A DNA stretch of 64,000 nucleotides from Anthopleura xanthogrammica (Eukaryota; Cnidaria; Anthozoa; Actiniaria; Actiniidae): positions 25,664,906 through 25,728,905 of the forward strand of contig OZ025206.1 in NCBI GenBank assembly GCA_964019055.1, written 5' to 3'. The position numbers and the translations under genes are program-made. Below the pieces are notes generated by a model that was not told the DNA's origin, made no database searches, and was given only the letters and a program-made list of their open reading frames with translations. How positions within the stretch are numbered: position 1 is the stretch's first letter; each line of letters opens with the position of its first letter. Positions 1 to 10,300 of this stretch are shown piece after piece.

Positions 1-3000
1 TTCTTGTGCGATGGGAAGACATTTTTCACTGTATAATATAGCATCGTCATATTCTTCTTTGTAGAAGTGGGCATTCCCTAAAATCGTGTAAGCATTCATC
101 TCAGCCACTTTATGACCAGATTCTTGTGCGATGGGAAGACATTTTTTACTGTATAATATAGCATCGTCATATTCTTCTTTCTTCAAGTGGGCATTCCCTA
201 ACGTAGTGTACGCATCCATCTTAGCCACTTTATGACCAGATTCTTCTGCGATGAGAAGACATTTTTTACTGTATAGTATAGCATCGTCATATTCTTCTTT
301 GTTGAAGTGGGCATTCCCTAACGTCATGTACGCATTCATCTCAGCCACTTTATGACCAGATTCTTGTGCGATGGGAAGACATTTTTCACTGTATAATATA
401 GCATCGCCATATTCTTCTTTTTTCAAGTGGCCAATCCCTAACGTCATGTACGCATGCATCTCAGCCGCTTTATCACCAGATTCTTGTGCGATGGTAAGAC
501 ATTTTTCACTGTATAATATAGCATCGTCATATTCTTCTTTGTTCAAGTGGGCATTCCCTAACGTCATGTACGCATTCATCTCAGCCACTTTATCACCAGA
601 TTCTTGTGCAATGGCAAGACATTTTTCACTGTATAATATAGCATCATCATATTCTTCTTTGTTCAAGTGGGCATTCCCTATCGTCATGTACGCATTTATC
701 TCAGCCACTTTATCACCAGATTCTTGTACGAAGGGAAGACATTTTTTGCTATAAAACATAGCATCATCATATTCTTCTTTCTTCAAGTGGGCATTCCCTA
801 TCGTCATGTACGCACTCATCTCAGCCGCTTTATCACCACATTCTTGTGCGATGGAAAGACATTTTTTACTGTATAGTATAGCATCGTCATATTCTTCTTT
901 CTTCAAGTGGGCATTCCCTAGCGTCTGGTACGCTTTGACCTCATTCACTTTATGACCTGATTGTTGTGCGATGGGAAGACATTTTGTGCTGTATAATATA
1001 GCATCGTCATATCGTTCTTTCTTCAAGTGTGCAATCCCTATCGTCATGTACGCATTCATCTCAGCCACTTTATTACCACATTCTTGTGCGATGGGAAGAC
1101 ATTTTTTACTGTATAATATAACATCGTCATATTCTTCTTTCTTCAAGAGGGCATTCTTTAACGTCATGTACGCACTCATCTCAGCCACTTTATCACCAGA
1201 ATCTTGTGCGATGGGAAGACATTTTTTACTATATAATATAGCATCGTCATATTCTTCTTTCTTCAAGTGGGCATTCCCTAACGTGATGTACGCATTCATC
1301 TCAGCCACTTTATGACCAGATTCTTGTGCGATGGGAAGAGCTTTTTTACTGTATAATATAGCATCGTCATATTCTTCTTTGTAGAAGTAGGCATTCCCTA
1401 GCGTCTTGTACGCTTTGACCTCAGCCACTTTATGACCAGATTCTTGTGCGATGGGAAGACATTTTTTGCTGTATAATATAGCATCGTCATATTCTTCTTT
1501 TATCAAGTGGGCATTCCCTAATGTCGTGTACGCATTCATCTCTGCCACTTTATAACCACATTCTTGTGCGATGGTAAGATATTTTTCACTGATTAAAATA
1601 GCATCATCATATTCTTCTTTGTAAAAGTGGGCATTCCCTAACGCCTTGTACGCACTCATCTCAGCCACTTTATGACTAGATTCTTTTGCGATGTGAAGAC
1701 ATTTTTCACTGTAAAATATAGCAGCATCATATCCTTTTTTGTAGAAGTGGGCATTCTCTAACGTCATGTACGCATTCATCTCAGCCACTTTATCACCAGA
1801 TTCTTGTGCGATGGGAAGACATTTTTTGCTGTATAATATAGCATCGTCATATTCTTCTTTGTAGAAGTAGGCATCCCCTAACGTGATGTACGCATTCATC
1901 TCAGCCACTTTATGACCAGATTCTTGTGCGATGGGAAGACATTTTTTACTGTATAATATAGCATCGTCATATTCTTTTTTCTTCAAGTGGGCATTCCCTA
2001 ACGTCATGTACGCATTCATCTCAGCCACTTGATGACCAGATTGTTGTGCGATGGGAAGGCATTTTGTGCTGTATAATATAGCATCGTCATATCGTTCTTT
2101 CTTCAAGTGTGCATTCCCTATCGTCATGTACGCATTCATCTCAACCACTTTATGACTAGATTCTTGTGCGATGTGAAGACTTTTTTCACTGTTTAAAATA
2201 GCATCATCATATTCTTCTTTTTTAAAATGGGCAATCCCTAACTTCATGTATGCATTTATCTCAGCCACTTTATCACCAGATTGTTGTGGGATGGGAAGAC
2301 ATTTTTCAATGTATAATATAGCATCGTCATATTCTTCTTTGTAGAAGTGGGCATTCCCTAACGTCATGTACGCACTCATCTCAACCACTTTATCACCAGA
2401 TTCTTGTGCGATGGGAAGACATTTTTCACTGTATAATATAGCATCGTCATATTCTTCTTTCTTCAAGTGGGCATTCCCTAACGTCATGTACGCACTCATT
2501 TCAACCACTTTATCACCAGATTCTTGTGCGATGGGAAGACATTTTTCACTGTATAATATAGCATCGTCATATTCTTCTTTCTTCAAGTGGGCATTCCCTA
2601 ACGTCATGTACGCATCCATCTTAATAACTTTATGACCAGATTCTTGTGCGATGAGAAGACATTTTTCAATGTATAATATAGCATCGTCATATTCTTCTTT
2701 GTAGAAGTGGGCATTCCCTAACGTCATGTATGCATTCATCTCAGCCACTTTATGACGAGATTCTTGTGCGATGGGAAGACATTTTTCACTGTATGATATA
2801 GCATCGCCATATTTTTCTTTTTTCAAGTGGGCATTCCCTAACGTCATGTACGCATCCATCTGAGCCACTTTATGACCAGATTCTTGTGCGATGTGAAGAC
2901 ATTTTTCACTGTAAAATATAGCAGCATCATATCCTTTTTTGTAGAAGTGGGCATTCTCTAACGTCATGTACGCATTCATCTCAGCCACTTTATCACCAGA

Positions 3001-3480
3001 TTCTTGTGCGATGGTAAGACATTTTTCACTGTATAATATAGCATCGTCATATTCTTCTTTGTTGAAGCTGGCTTTCCCTAACGTCATGTACGCATTCATC
3101 GCAGCCACTTTATCACCAGATTCTTGTGCAATGGCAAGACATTTTTTATTGTATAATATAGCATCATCATATTCTTCTTTGTTCAAGTGGGCATTCCCTA
3201 ACGTCATGTACGCACTCATCTCAAGCATTTTATCACCAGATTCTTTTGCGATGGGAAGACAATTTTTACTGTATAATATAGCATCATCATATTCTTCTTT
3301 CTTGAAGTGGGAATTCCCTAACGTCATGGACGCACTCATCTCAGCCACTTTATAACCATATTCTTGTGCGATGTGAAGACATTTTTTACTGTATAAAATA
3401 GCATCATCATATTCTTCTTTGTCCAAAAGGGAATTGGCTAACAGCGAGTACTCCATCATCTCGATCATCTTATGATCCAT
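1..3480 (-). repeat. 29 tandem copies of a 120-bp TPR-coding unit
   Basis: Each unit is exactly 120 bp, so the array is in phase with the reading frame throughout. Units differ mostly by single substitutions and no indels were seen. Some distant units are closer to each other than to their neighbours: 1681-1800 and 2881-3000 differ at one base. 961-1080 and 2041-2160 share several private changes. 481-720 resembles 3001-3240. This pattern fits unequal exchange or gene conversion of multi-unit blocks. Confidence 0.95.
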
Positions 3481-3696
3481 TACAGGTTTAACTAATTTAA
3501 CGAAAGCATTAGCACAAAGATAAAGGAGCCTCGAATCACTGTGTTCCTGGGCTATCCCTAAGCACTCTCCATACAGACAGATCCGTTGTTCTGTAGTCAG
3601 TCCAAGGTCCAAATACGTTGCAGAAGCAGCCGTAAACCATGCTAGTGCTCTTTCGCTCTTTCTAATAATGTTGTCGGTACTCGTAGTATCACTCAT
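1..3696 (-). CDS. Tandem 40-residue TPR repeat protein, C-terminus beyond window
   Basis: Reading the minus strand from an ATG at 3696, the frame stays open for 1232 codons to the window edge; I checked the variant units and found no in-frame stop. The first ~72 residues are divergent helical sequence with weak TPR character. Then come 29 units of 40 residues, typified by LGNAHFKKEEYDDAILYSEK. The Gly/Ala/Tyr/Ala pattern and 40-residue period match the LGN/TTC28-like class of tetratricopeptide repeats rather than the 34-residue type. Such arrays form superhelical protein-binding scaffolds; the partner here is unknown. No signal peptide or membrane segment is visible. A splice acceptor just upstream (TCTGCTCAG ending at 3721) suggests the ATG lies in a second exon. 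Large TPR families are common in corals. The function is unassigned and the C-terminal domain, if any, is outside the window. Confidence 0.9.
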   Translation of the reverse strand, partial: MSDTTSTDNIIRKSERALAWFTAASATYLDLGLTTEQRICLYGECLGIAQEHSDSRLLYLCANAFVKLVKPVMDHKMIEMMEYSLLANSLLDKEEYDDAILYSKKCLHIAQEYGYKVAEMSASMTLGNSHFKKEEYDDAILYSKNCLPIAKESGDKMLEMSAYMTLGNAHLNKEEYDDAILYNKKCLAIAQESGDKVAAMNAYMTLGKASFNKEEYDDAILYSEKCLTIAQESGDKVAEMNAYMTLENAHFYKKGYDAAIFYSEKCLHIAQESGHKVAQMDAYMTLGNAHLKKEKYGDAISYSEKCLPIAQESRHKVAEMNAYMTLGNAHFYKEEYDDAILYIEKCLLIAQESGHKVIKMDAYMTLGNAHLKKEEYDDAILYSEKCLPIAQESGDKVVEMSAYMTLGNAHLKKEEYDDAILYSEKCLPIAQESGDKVVEMSAYMTLGNAHFYKEEYDDAILYIEKCLPIPQQSGDKVAEINAYMKLGIAHFKKEEYDDAILNSEKSLHIAQESSHKVVEMNAYMTIGNAHLKKERYDDAILYSTKCLPIAQQSGHQVAEMNAYMTLGNAHLKKKEYDDAILYSKKCLPIAQESGHKVAEMNAYITLGDAYFYKEEYDDAILYSKKCLPIAQESGDKVAEMNAYMTLENAHFYKKGYDAAIFYSEKCLHIAKESSHKVAEMSAYKALGNAHFYKEEYDDAILISEKYLTIAQECGYKVAEMNAYTTLGNAHLIKEEYDDAILYSKKCLPIAQESGHKVAEVKAYKTLGNAYFYKEEYDDAILYSKKALPIAQESGHKVAEMNAYITLGNAHLKKEEYDDAILYSKKCLPIAQDSGDKVAEMSAYMTLKNALLKKEEYDDVILYSKKCLPIAQECGNKVAEMNAYMTIGIAHLKKERYDDAILYSTKCLPIAQQSGHKVNEVKAYQTLGNAHLKKEEYDDAILYSKKCLSIAQECGDKAAEMSAYMTIGNAHLKKEEYDDAMFYSKKCLPFVQESGDKVAEINAYMTIGNAHLNKEEYDDAILYSEKCLAIAQESGDKVAEMNAYMTLGNAHLNKEEYDDAILYSEKCLTIAQESGDKAAEMHAYMTLGIGHLKKEEYGDAILYSEKCLPIAQESGHKVAEMNAYMTLGNAHFNKEEYDDAILYSKKCLLIAEESGHKVAKMDAYTTLGNAHLKKEEYDDAILYSKKCLPIAQESGHKVAEMNAYTILGNAHFYKEEYDDAILYSEKCLPIAQE

Positions 3697-3904
3697 CGTT
3701 ATGTTTATCCCGTTTTGCAGCTGAGCAGACTACCTAAGTATGTGTACAGAACAGGGATATTCATGGGGCACTGAATAGAGTCTGTAATACTGATAGGTAC
3801 CCGGCTTGCATAAATATATCCTTAAAATGAATTTGTTTCTATTACCTCTATCATATTTCACCATTGTTGACGTCATGTCTCACCAAGCATAAAGAGGGTT
3901 CCCA

Positions 3905-4190
3905 TCAGATACTCCTCTTCATAGACCAGCAAAGCGTTGGAAATCGAAAGTGAAAGTCACTAAAAATCCACACCAAGATCGATATATAAACTGGAAAAAG
4001 AGAGAAAACTTTTTATTTGTATCGATTTTAATCAACTTTTCAGTAAATAATTCTAAAATTTCAAAATTATTTCCGGCCCTCGCATTTCAATCGGGGTTCC
4101 CCCAGATACACCTGTTCAAAGACCAGCGAAGCTTTGGAAAACGAAAGTGAAAGTCACCCAAAATCCACACGAAGATCTATATAAAAACTG
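3905..4190. repeat. Imperfect direct duplication of about 95 bp
   Basis: The segment starting near 3905 and the one starting near 4099 share the order CCCAGATAC / AGACCAGC / CGAAAGTGAAAGTCAC / AATCCACAC, roughly 190 bp apart. Both lie in the inferred 5' intron (3721-4769) of the TPR gene. Otherwise that intron holds nothing I recognise. Confidence 0.6.
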
Positions 4191-4769
4191 AAAATTTATC
4201 GAATTTAAAATTTCAAAATTCTTTACGGCCCTCGTAGTTCAATGTCGAAAGCTGTGCTCCAGAACCGGTATTTCTATCGTACACTGATTGTATTCCTGAG
4301 CGAAAGCATCAGCTTTTTCAAAGTCTATCTTACTAATTTAACACTGTGGTCAGGTAATAGTAAACAGCGTATAACAGATCGAAAGTTAATGTGCCTGGTA
4401 TTCCGTAAGTAAGTAGGTAACAACCGGCATATTTCACGAGGGTTTACAGTGAGGACACTCGAACTGTGAACACTTTGAGGTTTTTCCATACTTTTTCTCT
4501 CCTTTATCCCTTGTGTGAATCGATTGGAAATATGATTCATTTTGAACAATAAGATTATTTGAGTTCAGTGCTTCATTTTCAGAAGTTTTGAATCAGTAGA
4601 AAGTTCATAGAATATAAAAATATAAAAATATCAAGTGTTCATGGTTCGAGCGTTCTCACTGTAATATTTGGTTAAAAATAAATAAAAATAATAATATTAA
4701 ATATGGCAAGACAAGGTATTTTGACTCGAGTTTTGGAACCTAAATTTCAAATATTTCTCTGAGACTTAC

Positions 4770-4900
4770 CTTGAGAGGGAAAAGGAATCAAGACCAAGTG
4801 AGTTGTACTACATCCAAGAAGCTTTCTTTCCTCGTTGAATCTCTTCCTGTCCTTTTCTGTCACTATAGCGATATGCGCGCTGACGTCACCTATTGATTTA
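4770..4900 (-). other. Likely non-coding first exon of the TPR gene
   Basis: On the minus strand the sequence CTCAAG is followed by GTAAGTCT, a near-ideal 5' splice donor with the last exon base at 4770. It pairs naturally with the acceptor at 3721, giving a 1049-bp intron before the ATG at 3696. The upstream end of the exon is not visible; 4900 is approximate. This is inference from splice signals only. Confidence 0.45.
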
Positions 4901-4988
4901 GTGTGCCAACCAGAGAGCTATTGGCTGCTGAAACAAATATTTTGTTTCATGGTTGGCAAATTTGAATGAGAAACGATCCTTGACGTCA
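4881..4988. promoter_or_regulatory. Two palindromic CRE/ATF motifs upstream of the TPR gene
   Basis: TGACGTCA, the full cAMP-response element palindrome, occurs at 4881-4888 and again at 4981-4988. A third copy is at 3868-3875 inside the inferred first intron. The motif binds CREB/ATF bZIP factors in animals. Three perfect 8-mers within about 1.1 kb is more than chance would give, but function is inferred. Confidence 0.45.
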
Positions 4989-4989
4989 A

Positions 4990-7371
4990 TGTTTGTAAAC
5001 AGTGAACATCGCTATTCTTGCATAATATAAAGAAAGAAGTGTCTGATGTCTCGATCAGGTACCTTCAGACGTTTCAAAATATATCCATTTATAGTCATAA
5101 GCGAGAAGGGACTTTGAGCGGAAGGACGTTCGCGGGCAATGCAAAGTAAATTTCAATTTTCTGAAACTTTGCCAGTTGATACAATAACATAAAACACACA
5201 AAACAAGCCCCCAAAACATAGGGGTCACCGTGCAATACTGCGAGTAAAATGACTTAGAAGTCGATCATTTCAGCACCTATCGTGAGCTACGTGACGAGTC
5301 ATCAAGTAGTGGAAAGATGAAAGTCAATCCGAATAATTGCATCGTAACTGATATTCAGTTCAAGAAAATGGGAGAAAAAATATCGATCTTCGAGTAGATA
5401 TTTCGACCTTTATTGCAGGATCATCATCAGAGAATGTAAATTTCTGGTAAAACTAGAAACCAGGACAACCCTGTGTAAATATATTCTCAAAATGTCTGGT
5501 AAAACAAAAATAATTTCGGTGTAAAAATTACAAATTATAGTGGAAAAAGGTAGTAGAATATATTTGTAGCTAATAATCTATTTTCAAAACTGTTCTTTTC
5601 TATGAGACATTAAAGCTAACACTACTATTAATAATGATTTATTTGAGTGAAAAACAAAGTACATCTCGAACAAAACTGTCACTTCTTGTCATTCTCGCGG
5701 GTTGAGAAGCAGAAAATGTCCGCGTTTTTCGGTGCGATGAATGAATGTCATATTTTTGAAAAACTAAGTGAATGCACATCTTTAGCATGTCTTTAAATAT
5801 ATGAAATAAAACAATTGCAATCCAACATGGCTGAAAATGTTCTGGGATTATAAGACACGATTACATGACAACCAAACCACTGAACTATTGGTACCCGACA
5901 TTTTGTAAAAAATATTTTATTTCAAAGTAAATTTTAGTACAAAATATGATGTTTTAAAAATAATATCATGGACAAAAACTAAGCGGGCAAAAATAAAATT
6001 CTTAAAGTCGCTGATAAAATACCTAGCGCTAGCATGTGTCACATATATGCAATCAACAGCCTTAAATTATGTGAGAAACTGTTTCATATTTCTGCAAACT
6101 TGACGAATTTTAAGTGCAACCTGATTTTTCTTGCACAGGCGACGCGAGTTTTTGGTGGGGCTACACGAGCGACAAAGTCCGCGACTTTGTCACACAAAAA
6201 AATCAACTCATTTAGATTCTCGCACCTTGTTTTTGCGATTTTTTTCAGTTATCGCGTGCCCTTTTTACAGCGCGTTGGTGACTTCAAAAAATCGCGTCGC
6301 CTGTGCAAGCAAAAAATTGCTCGGGTAGCCGCGGCTTCACAAACTAGTTATTAATCAGTAAGCTTTGCCCCAAAATAAAAACAATAGATACGTCATGGGA
6401 CCTTGATGGATTGAGTCGCAAGGGTTGCGGGAACGTAGTGGTACGATTGTTACGCACAATGGTACCGACGGCGCTGCAAAAATACGTTCGAAATATCTGT
6501 AATGTTGTGCACAAAAGTTTCATCGTGTGAATTTAGAGAGTCTGCACCCATTACTAGTAAAGGACGGTGTGATATTCGTAGCCAATGAAATGCGACGTTT
6601 ATTAGTCTGCCGCTGACTGATATTTGGCTCGATTTTTGGTGAAGGAAAAGTTTCTACGAGCATTATCCCTTGTCAATTCTGGTGTGAGCAACAACTGTAC
6701 CTGGTGTGCGCACCTTCAAGAAGTGCCGCATGTTATATTCATGGCGTACCATTCATTCTATTTTTGTCTTCGTTTCATTTTAAAGCAGTCGATTTTCACT
6801 TTTGTTTTGTTTAGTTTTTTTTGTTTTGCTATAAAGTTGCACATCGATACTCCTCTACTACGCCATCCAAGGTTCTAAAGGCATCCAGAAATTCATCCTT
6901 AGAATAAATACAAGAAATCATATCGGAAAGTTAATACATAATAATACATCCCAAAAGATCAAGGAAATGCTATTAACGATGATTAATAGTAGATGAGTAA
7001 TAGTAGGTTGTCAGTGCGACGTCAGAGTTCGATTCGAATTCCCGGCCTGACTCGCCTCATTTTAAGACATCCATTATCCACAACATTTTGATTCTCAGTA
7101 TCAAACACGTCAGAACTTAAATAAAATGCTGGACAACTTGATCTGTCTTTTTGCGCAACTCTGCCGTGTATACATGTAGTTTCCTGCTGAATATCTATCG
7201 CCTAAAGAATCCCGGAATCTCTAAATTTGTAACCAGGTACCAGTGGGTTTCTTTCAGGAAAACAGTGATTGAAAGAAATACCTCCCGAAAGTCTCCCGCA
7301 CCAGAATGTTGGGAGGATGAGATGTAACTACCAAAACTTTATTATAGCAAGTTTAACATTTTATTTCTTAC
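4990..7371. other. Intergenic, no convincing gene
   Basis: Only short frames lacking coding character are present. The stretch holds one small inverted-repeat element (6130-6310). It may also contain the unresolved last exon of the tubulin gene. On the minus strand around 7190-7310, a frame beginning near 7295 reads DFREVF and onward, which resembles a tubulin tail but does not join in phase with the donor at 7372. Confidence 0.6.
6130..6310. repeat. Small inverted-repeat element (MITE-like)
   Basis: TTGCACAGGCGACGCGA at the left end is matched by the reverse complement TCGCGTCGCCTGTGCAA at the right end. The element is about 180 bp with no coding capacity. A short palindrome (AAAGTCCGCGACTTT) lies inside. 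The architecture fits a non-autonomous DNA transposon; the superfamily is not determined. Confidence 0.7.
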
Positions 7372-10300
7372 CTTAGTACATCCGTGTTTTTCAAACCAAT
7401 GTACATAAGCTCCAACGTCATACATTGTTCTGGCCTTAGTCGTTACATCATCCAAGAAACCCATGATTCTACTCGAGTTTAAGCAGAGCGTAAGAGATTG
7501 AGCATCACGTGATCCAGCAGCACTGTACTGGCCTGAGAAACAAAGGAAACAAAAAATACATTTATAACATGAAATCTTACAGTATTTCTGGTCACTGAAT
7601 ACTTAACGTGTATCTATAACGGGTTCTCTGTATTAACTATCCTATAACTGACGTCTTGTGCACACGCGAGAGTTTGCTAAGCAAAGGTGTGTGCTAGTTG
7701 TGTGCTAAGAGTTGTCTGCTAGAATTTTCTTGAGATTAAAATATTTTAATTATTTTGATTATTTGATTAATATTTTAATCTCAAGAAAATTCTAGCAGAC
7801 AACTATTAGCACACACCTTTGCTTAGCAAACTCTCGAGAGGACCCGTTATAGATAACACAAACGAAAATATGATATTTGAAAAGAGCATACCAAAATTAG
7901 TATCATATTTTCGTTTGTGTTGGATTAAGATTTAAAATGCCACGCAAGACCTGATAAACCCTCATTCTCAGGAGATTAAAATTCTTTTGTTTTGTCCTCC
8001 AAGTTGAGCTACTTTGACGTCACGTGCAAGGGGTCTATAGGAATGCCAAGTCAATCAAATTTATTGGAATATAGCACAAGTTATCTTTTATAAGGCAATC
8101 GGATACAAGCCTAAGAGTCAAAAGACTACTCCTAGCGTCAAAAAAGATCTATTTCACTTGGGTGTAATGTTTTCCCTTATCAGGTCACATGTCATTCCCT
8201 TGAGAATGATATTTTTTGTTTGAGTTGTATTATACCATTATAAAGCATATTCTCATGCGCAACTGTTAAACAAAGAATTTTTTTTTTAATGATTCTCAAG
8301 GAAATGACATGGCCTGAAATGGGAAAACATTACGCCCAAGGTAAACAGGTCTATAAATATTTCTATTTGCTAGAAACATACTTATCCAGAAATCAAGAGG
8401 AAAAGGATTCCATTCCACACAACCCAGTGAGCTCTTCAGTCTGTCTTCTATCCTAGTCACAGAATCTGCAAATGGTTTTTCTCCGGTACCCCTGGCAATA
8501 AGCAGTGAATTCAAACTCGAGAACTGCCTACCATCCTTGTCATAGCGACAAGTAGAGTGTAACAACGACTGAGTTAGGGCCTCCCATGTGACTTTAGCCT
8601 TGGACATGTGATGAATGGTAGCAAACTTCTTAGATGGCTCAGGGCACACAGACCTCAACATTTCCCATGGTTCATTGCCAGTAGAAACATCAATTGTTTC
8701 ACTTAACGAGTCTGAACTCTTAAGTGTTGATTGGTTTAGACTTGTATTATCTGCATGTGAGGGATATCCTGAGGATTTGGATGTTATACCCCTGTAGCGC
8801 AGTAGAGCTGAAACAGTAGCCCTTGGTTGTCTTTGCATAACAGATTCAGAGTCATTGTCATTGAGTACAGAGCCGTCACAAACAAATGAATAGTTGGATA
8901 ATGTTGAACTTGCAGACCATCTGTGCCTACTTTGTTCTTGGTTGAAGGAACTTCTCTTTTTGTTGCCAATTGTGCTCCTTTGATCATCACTCAAAGCTGT
9001 AACTGTAGAGGAAGTATTTCTTCTAATACTACTTTTGGTTTTATTAGTTGAAGATTTCTGCAAAATCTTTTTTGGTTTCTGGCCTAAAGGGAGTAGAACA
9101 GCAGCAAGACTTGCAGCAATAAGCTGATTCATGTCTTTCAGGGATACACTGCTGCTGGATGATGGCTGTCTGGATGCAACAGCACCCCTGTGGGCTATGA
9201 GGTGACGCAGAACATCATCATTGCTAAATACCACAACACAGTCAGCATTCCTGAAGGATTAAGCAGCATTAACAGTCAGCTACAATGATATTATTGGCTG
9301 CACTACTATAGGTTTATAGGTCTACCCCTTGCACTAGTTAATAGCAGATATCAGAGTTACATTCCATGACCATTGCCTTCAAACAATTGCTACAACCAAG
9401 TTGTGGCATTTGTGCCAGTTTCTATACATTTACTGTATTGTTGACCCAAATGCCTTAACTTGAAACAATTGATTGAAGGCAATGGAGATATTTGTTATTC
9501 CCAATCTAGGGGTCAAAACACTACCTTTGCAAAGCAGCAAGACTCAACAAGGAGTTATAATTCTGCAGTGGGCTATCCCCTGAAAGATGAGGTGATACAG
9601 CTACTGACATGACATGGGCTAGTGGGTAAGAATCACGAAGTGCTTCAACAAGATGTGAACCAAGACCTGACCCAGTACCTCCTGTCAAACTGTGCATCAC
9701 TATAGTACCTGCAAAGCAAAAATAATAACAAAAATGACATTTCCAGCAGACAGTTCCCTGACCTCCAACAGGTACCATGAAGGGGGTAAAAAATGTGGCA
9801 CTGGAAATTGCATTTTCAAGAGCCTCAATTTCCAAATTTTTAGGACTCCCAGATTAGCCCAATCCCCCCCTCAACCCCATACACACACACACACACACTC
9901 AAATCTATGTTCTGCTGTCCCTATCCAAAGGTTCTATTTCACTTCAGGTTAGGAAAGCACTGGAGGCAAGTTCCCATCAAAACAGCAAACGCCAGAGCGA
10001 GCATGAATATCCTCTGGTTAGCTGACAGGAGTGAGCTAATTTACAATTGCTGTTTTCCTACCGTACACAAAAATCTCCTAAATTCCAATAGACCTCTTTA
10101 GCTTGGGCATTTGTTTTACCCATTTCAATCATTCCTTTGAGAATACAGTAGAATTATTTGTTTTATTTGAGTCTAAACAAAGAAATGATACTCAAGGGAA
10201 TGACACATGTAGTCTTCAGTGGGCAAAACACGCAAGGGTGGATCCAGGGGGAAGGTCAGGGGGGTCCAGACCCCCTGTCATACCTAATGTTCCATTGTTT

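Noticed and set aside
371..3355. Plus-strand open frames across the TPR array (MYAFISATLSPDSCAM-type repeats)
   Set aside because: They are the antisense of the 120-bp TPR units; repetition makes them look protein-like, but each is broken by stops while the minus frame is open throughout.
1..3480. CRISPR-like regular spacing in the 120-bp array
   Set aside because: Units are contiguous, coding and nearly identical, with no unique spacers; the host is an animal.
6990..7060. A possible tRNA gene from GTTCGATTCGAATTCCCGG
   Set aside because: Only a B-box-like stretch is present; no A box or cloverleaf could be drawn.
8615..8990. Short frames overlapping tubulin exon 3
   Set aside because: They are shadows of the 869-bp tubulin exon, which is phase-consistent with its neighbours.
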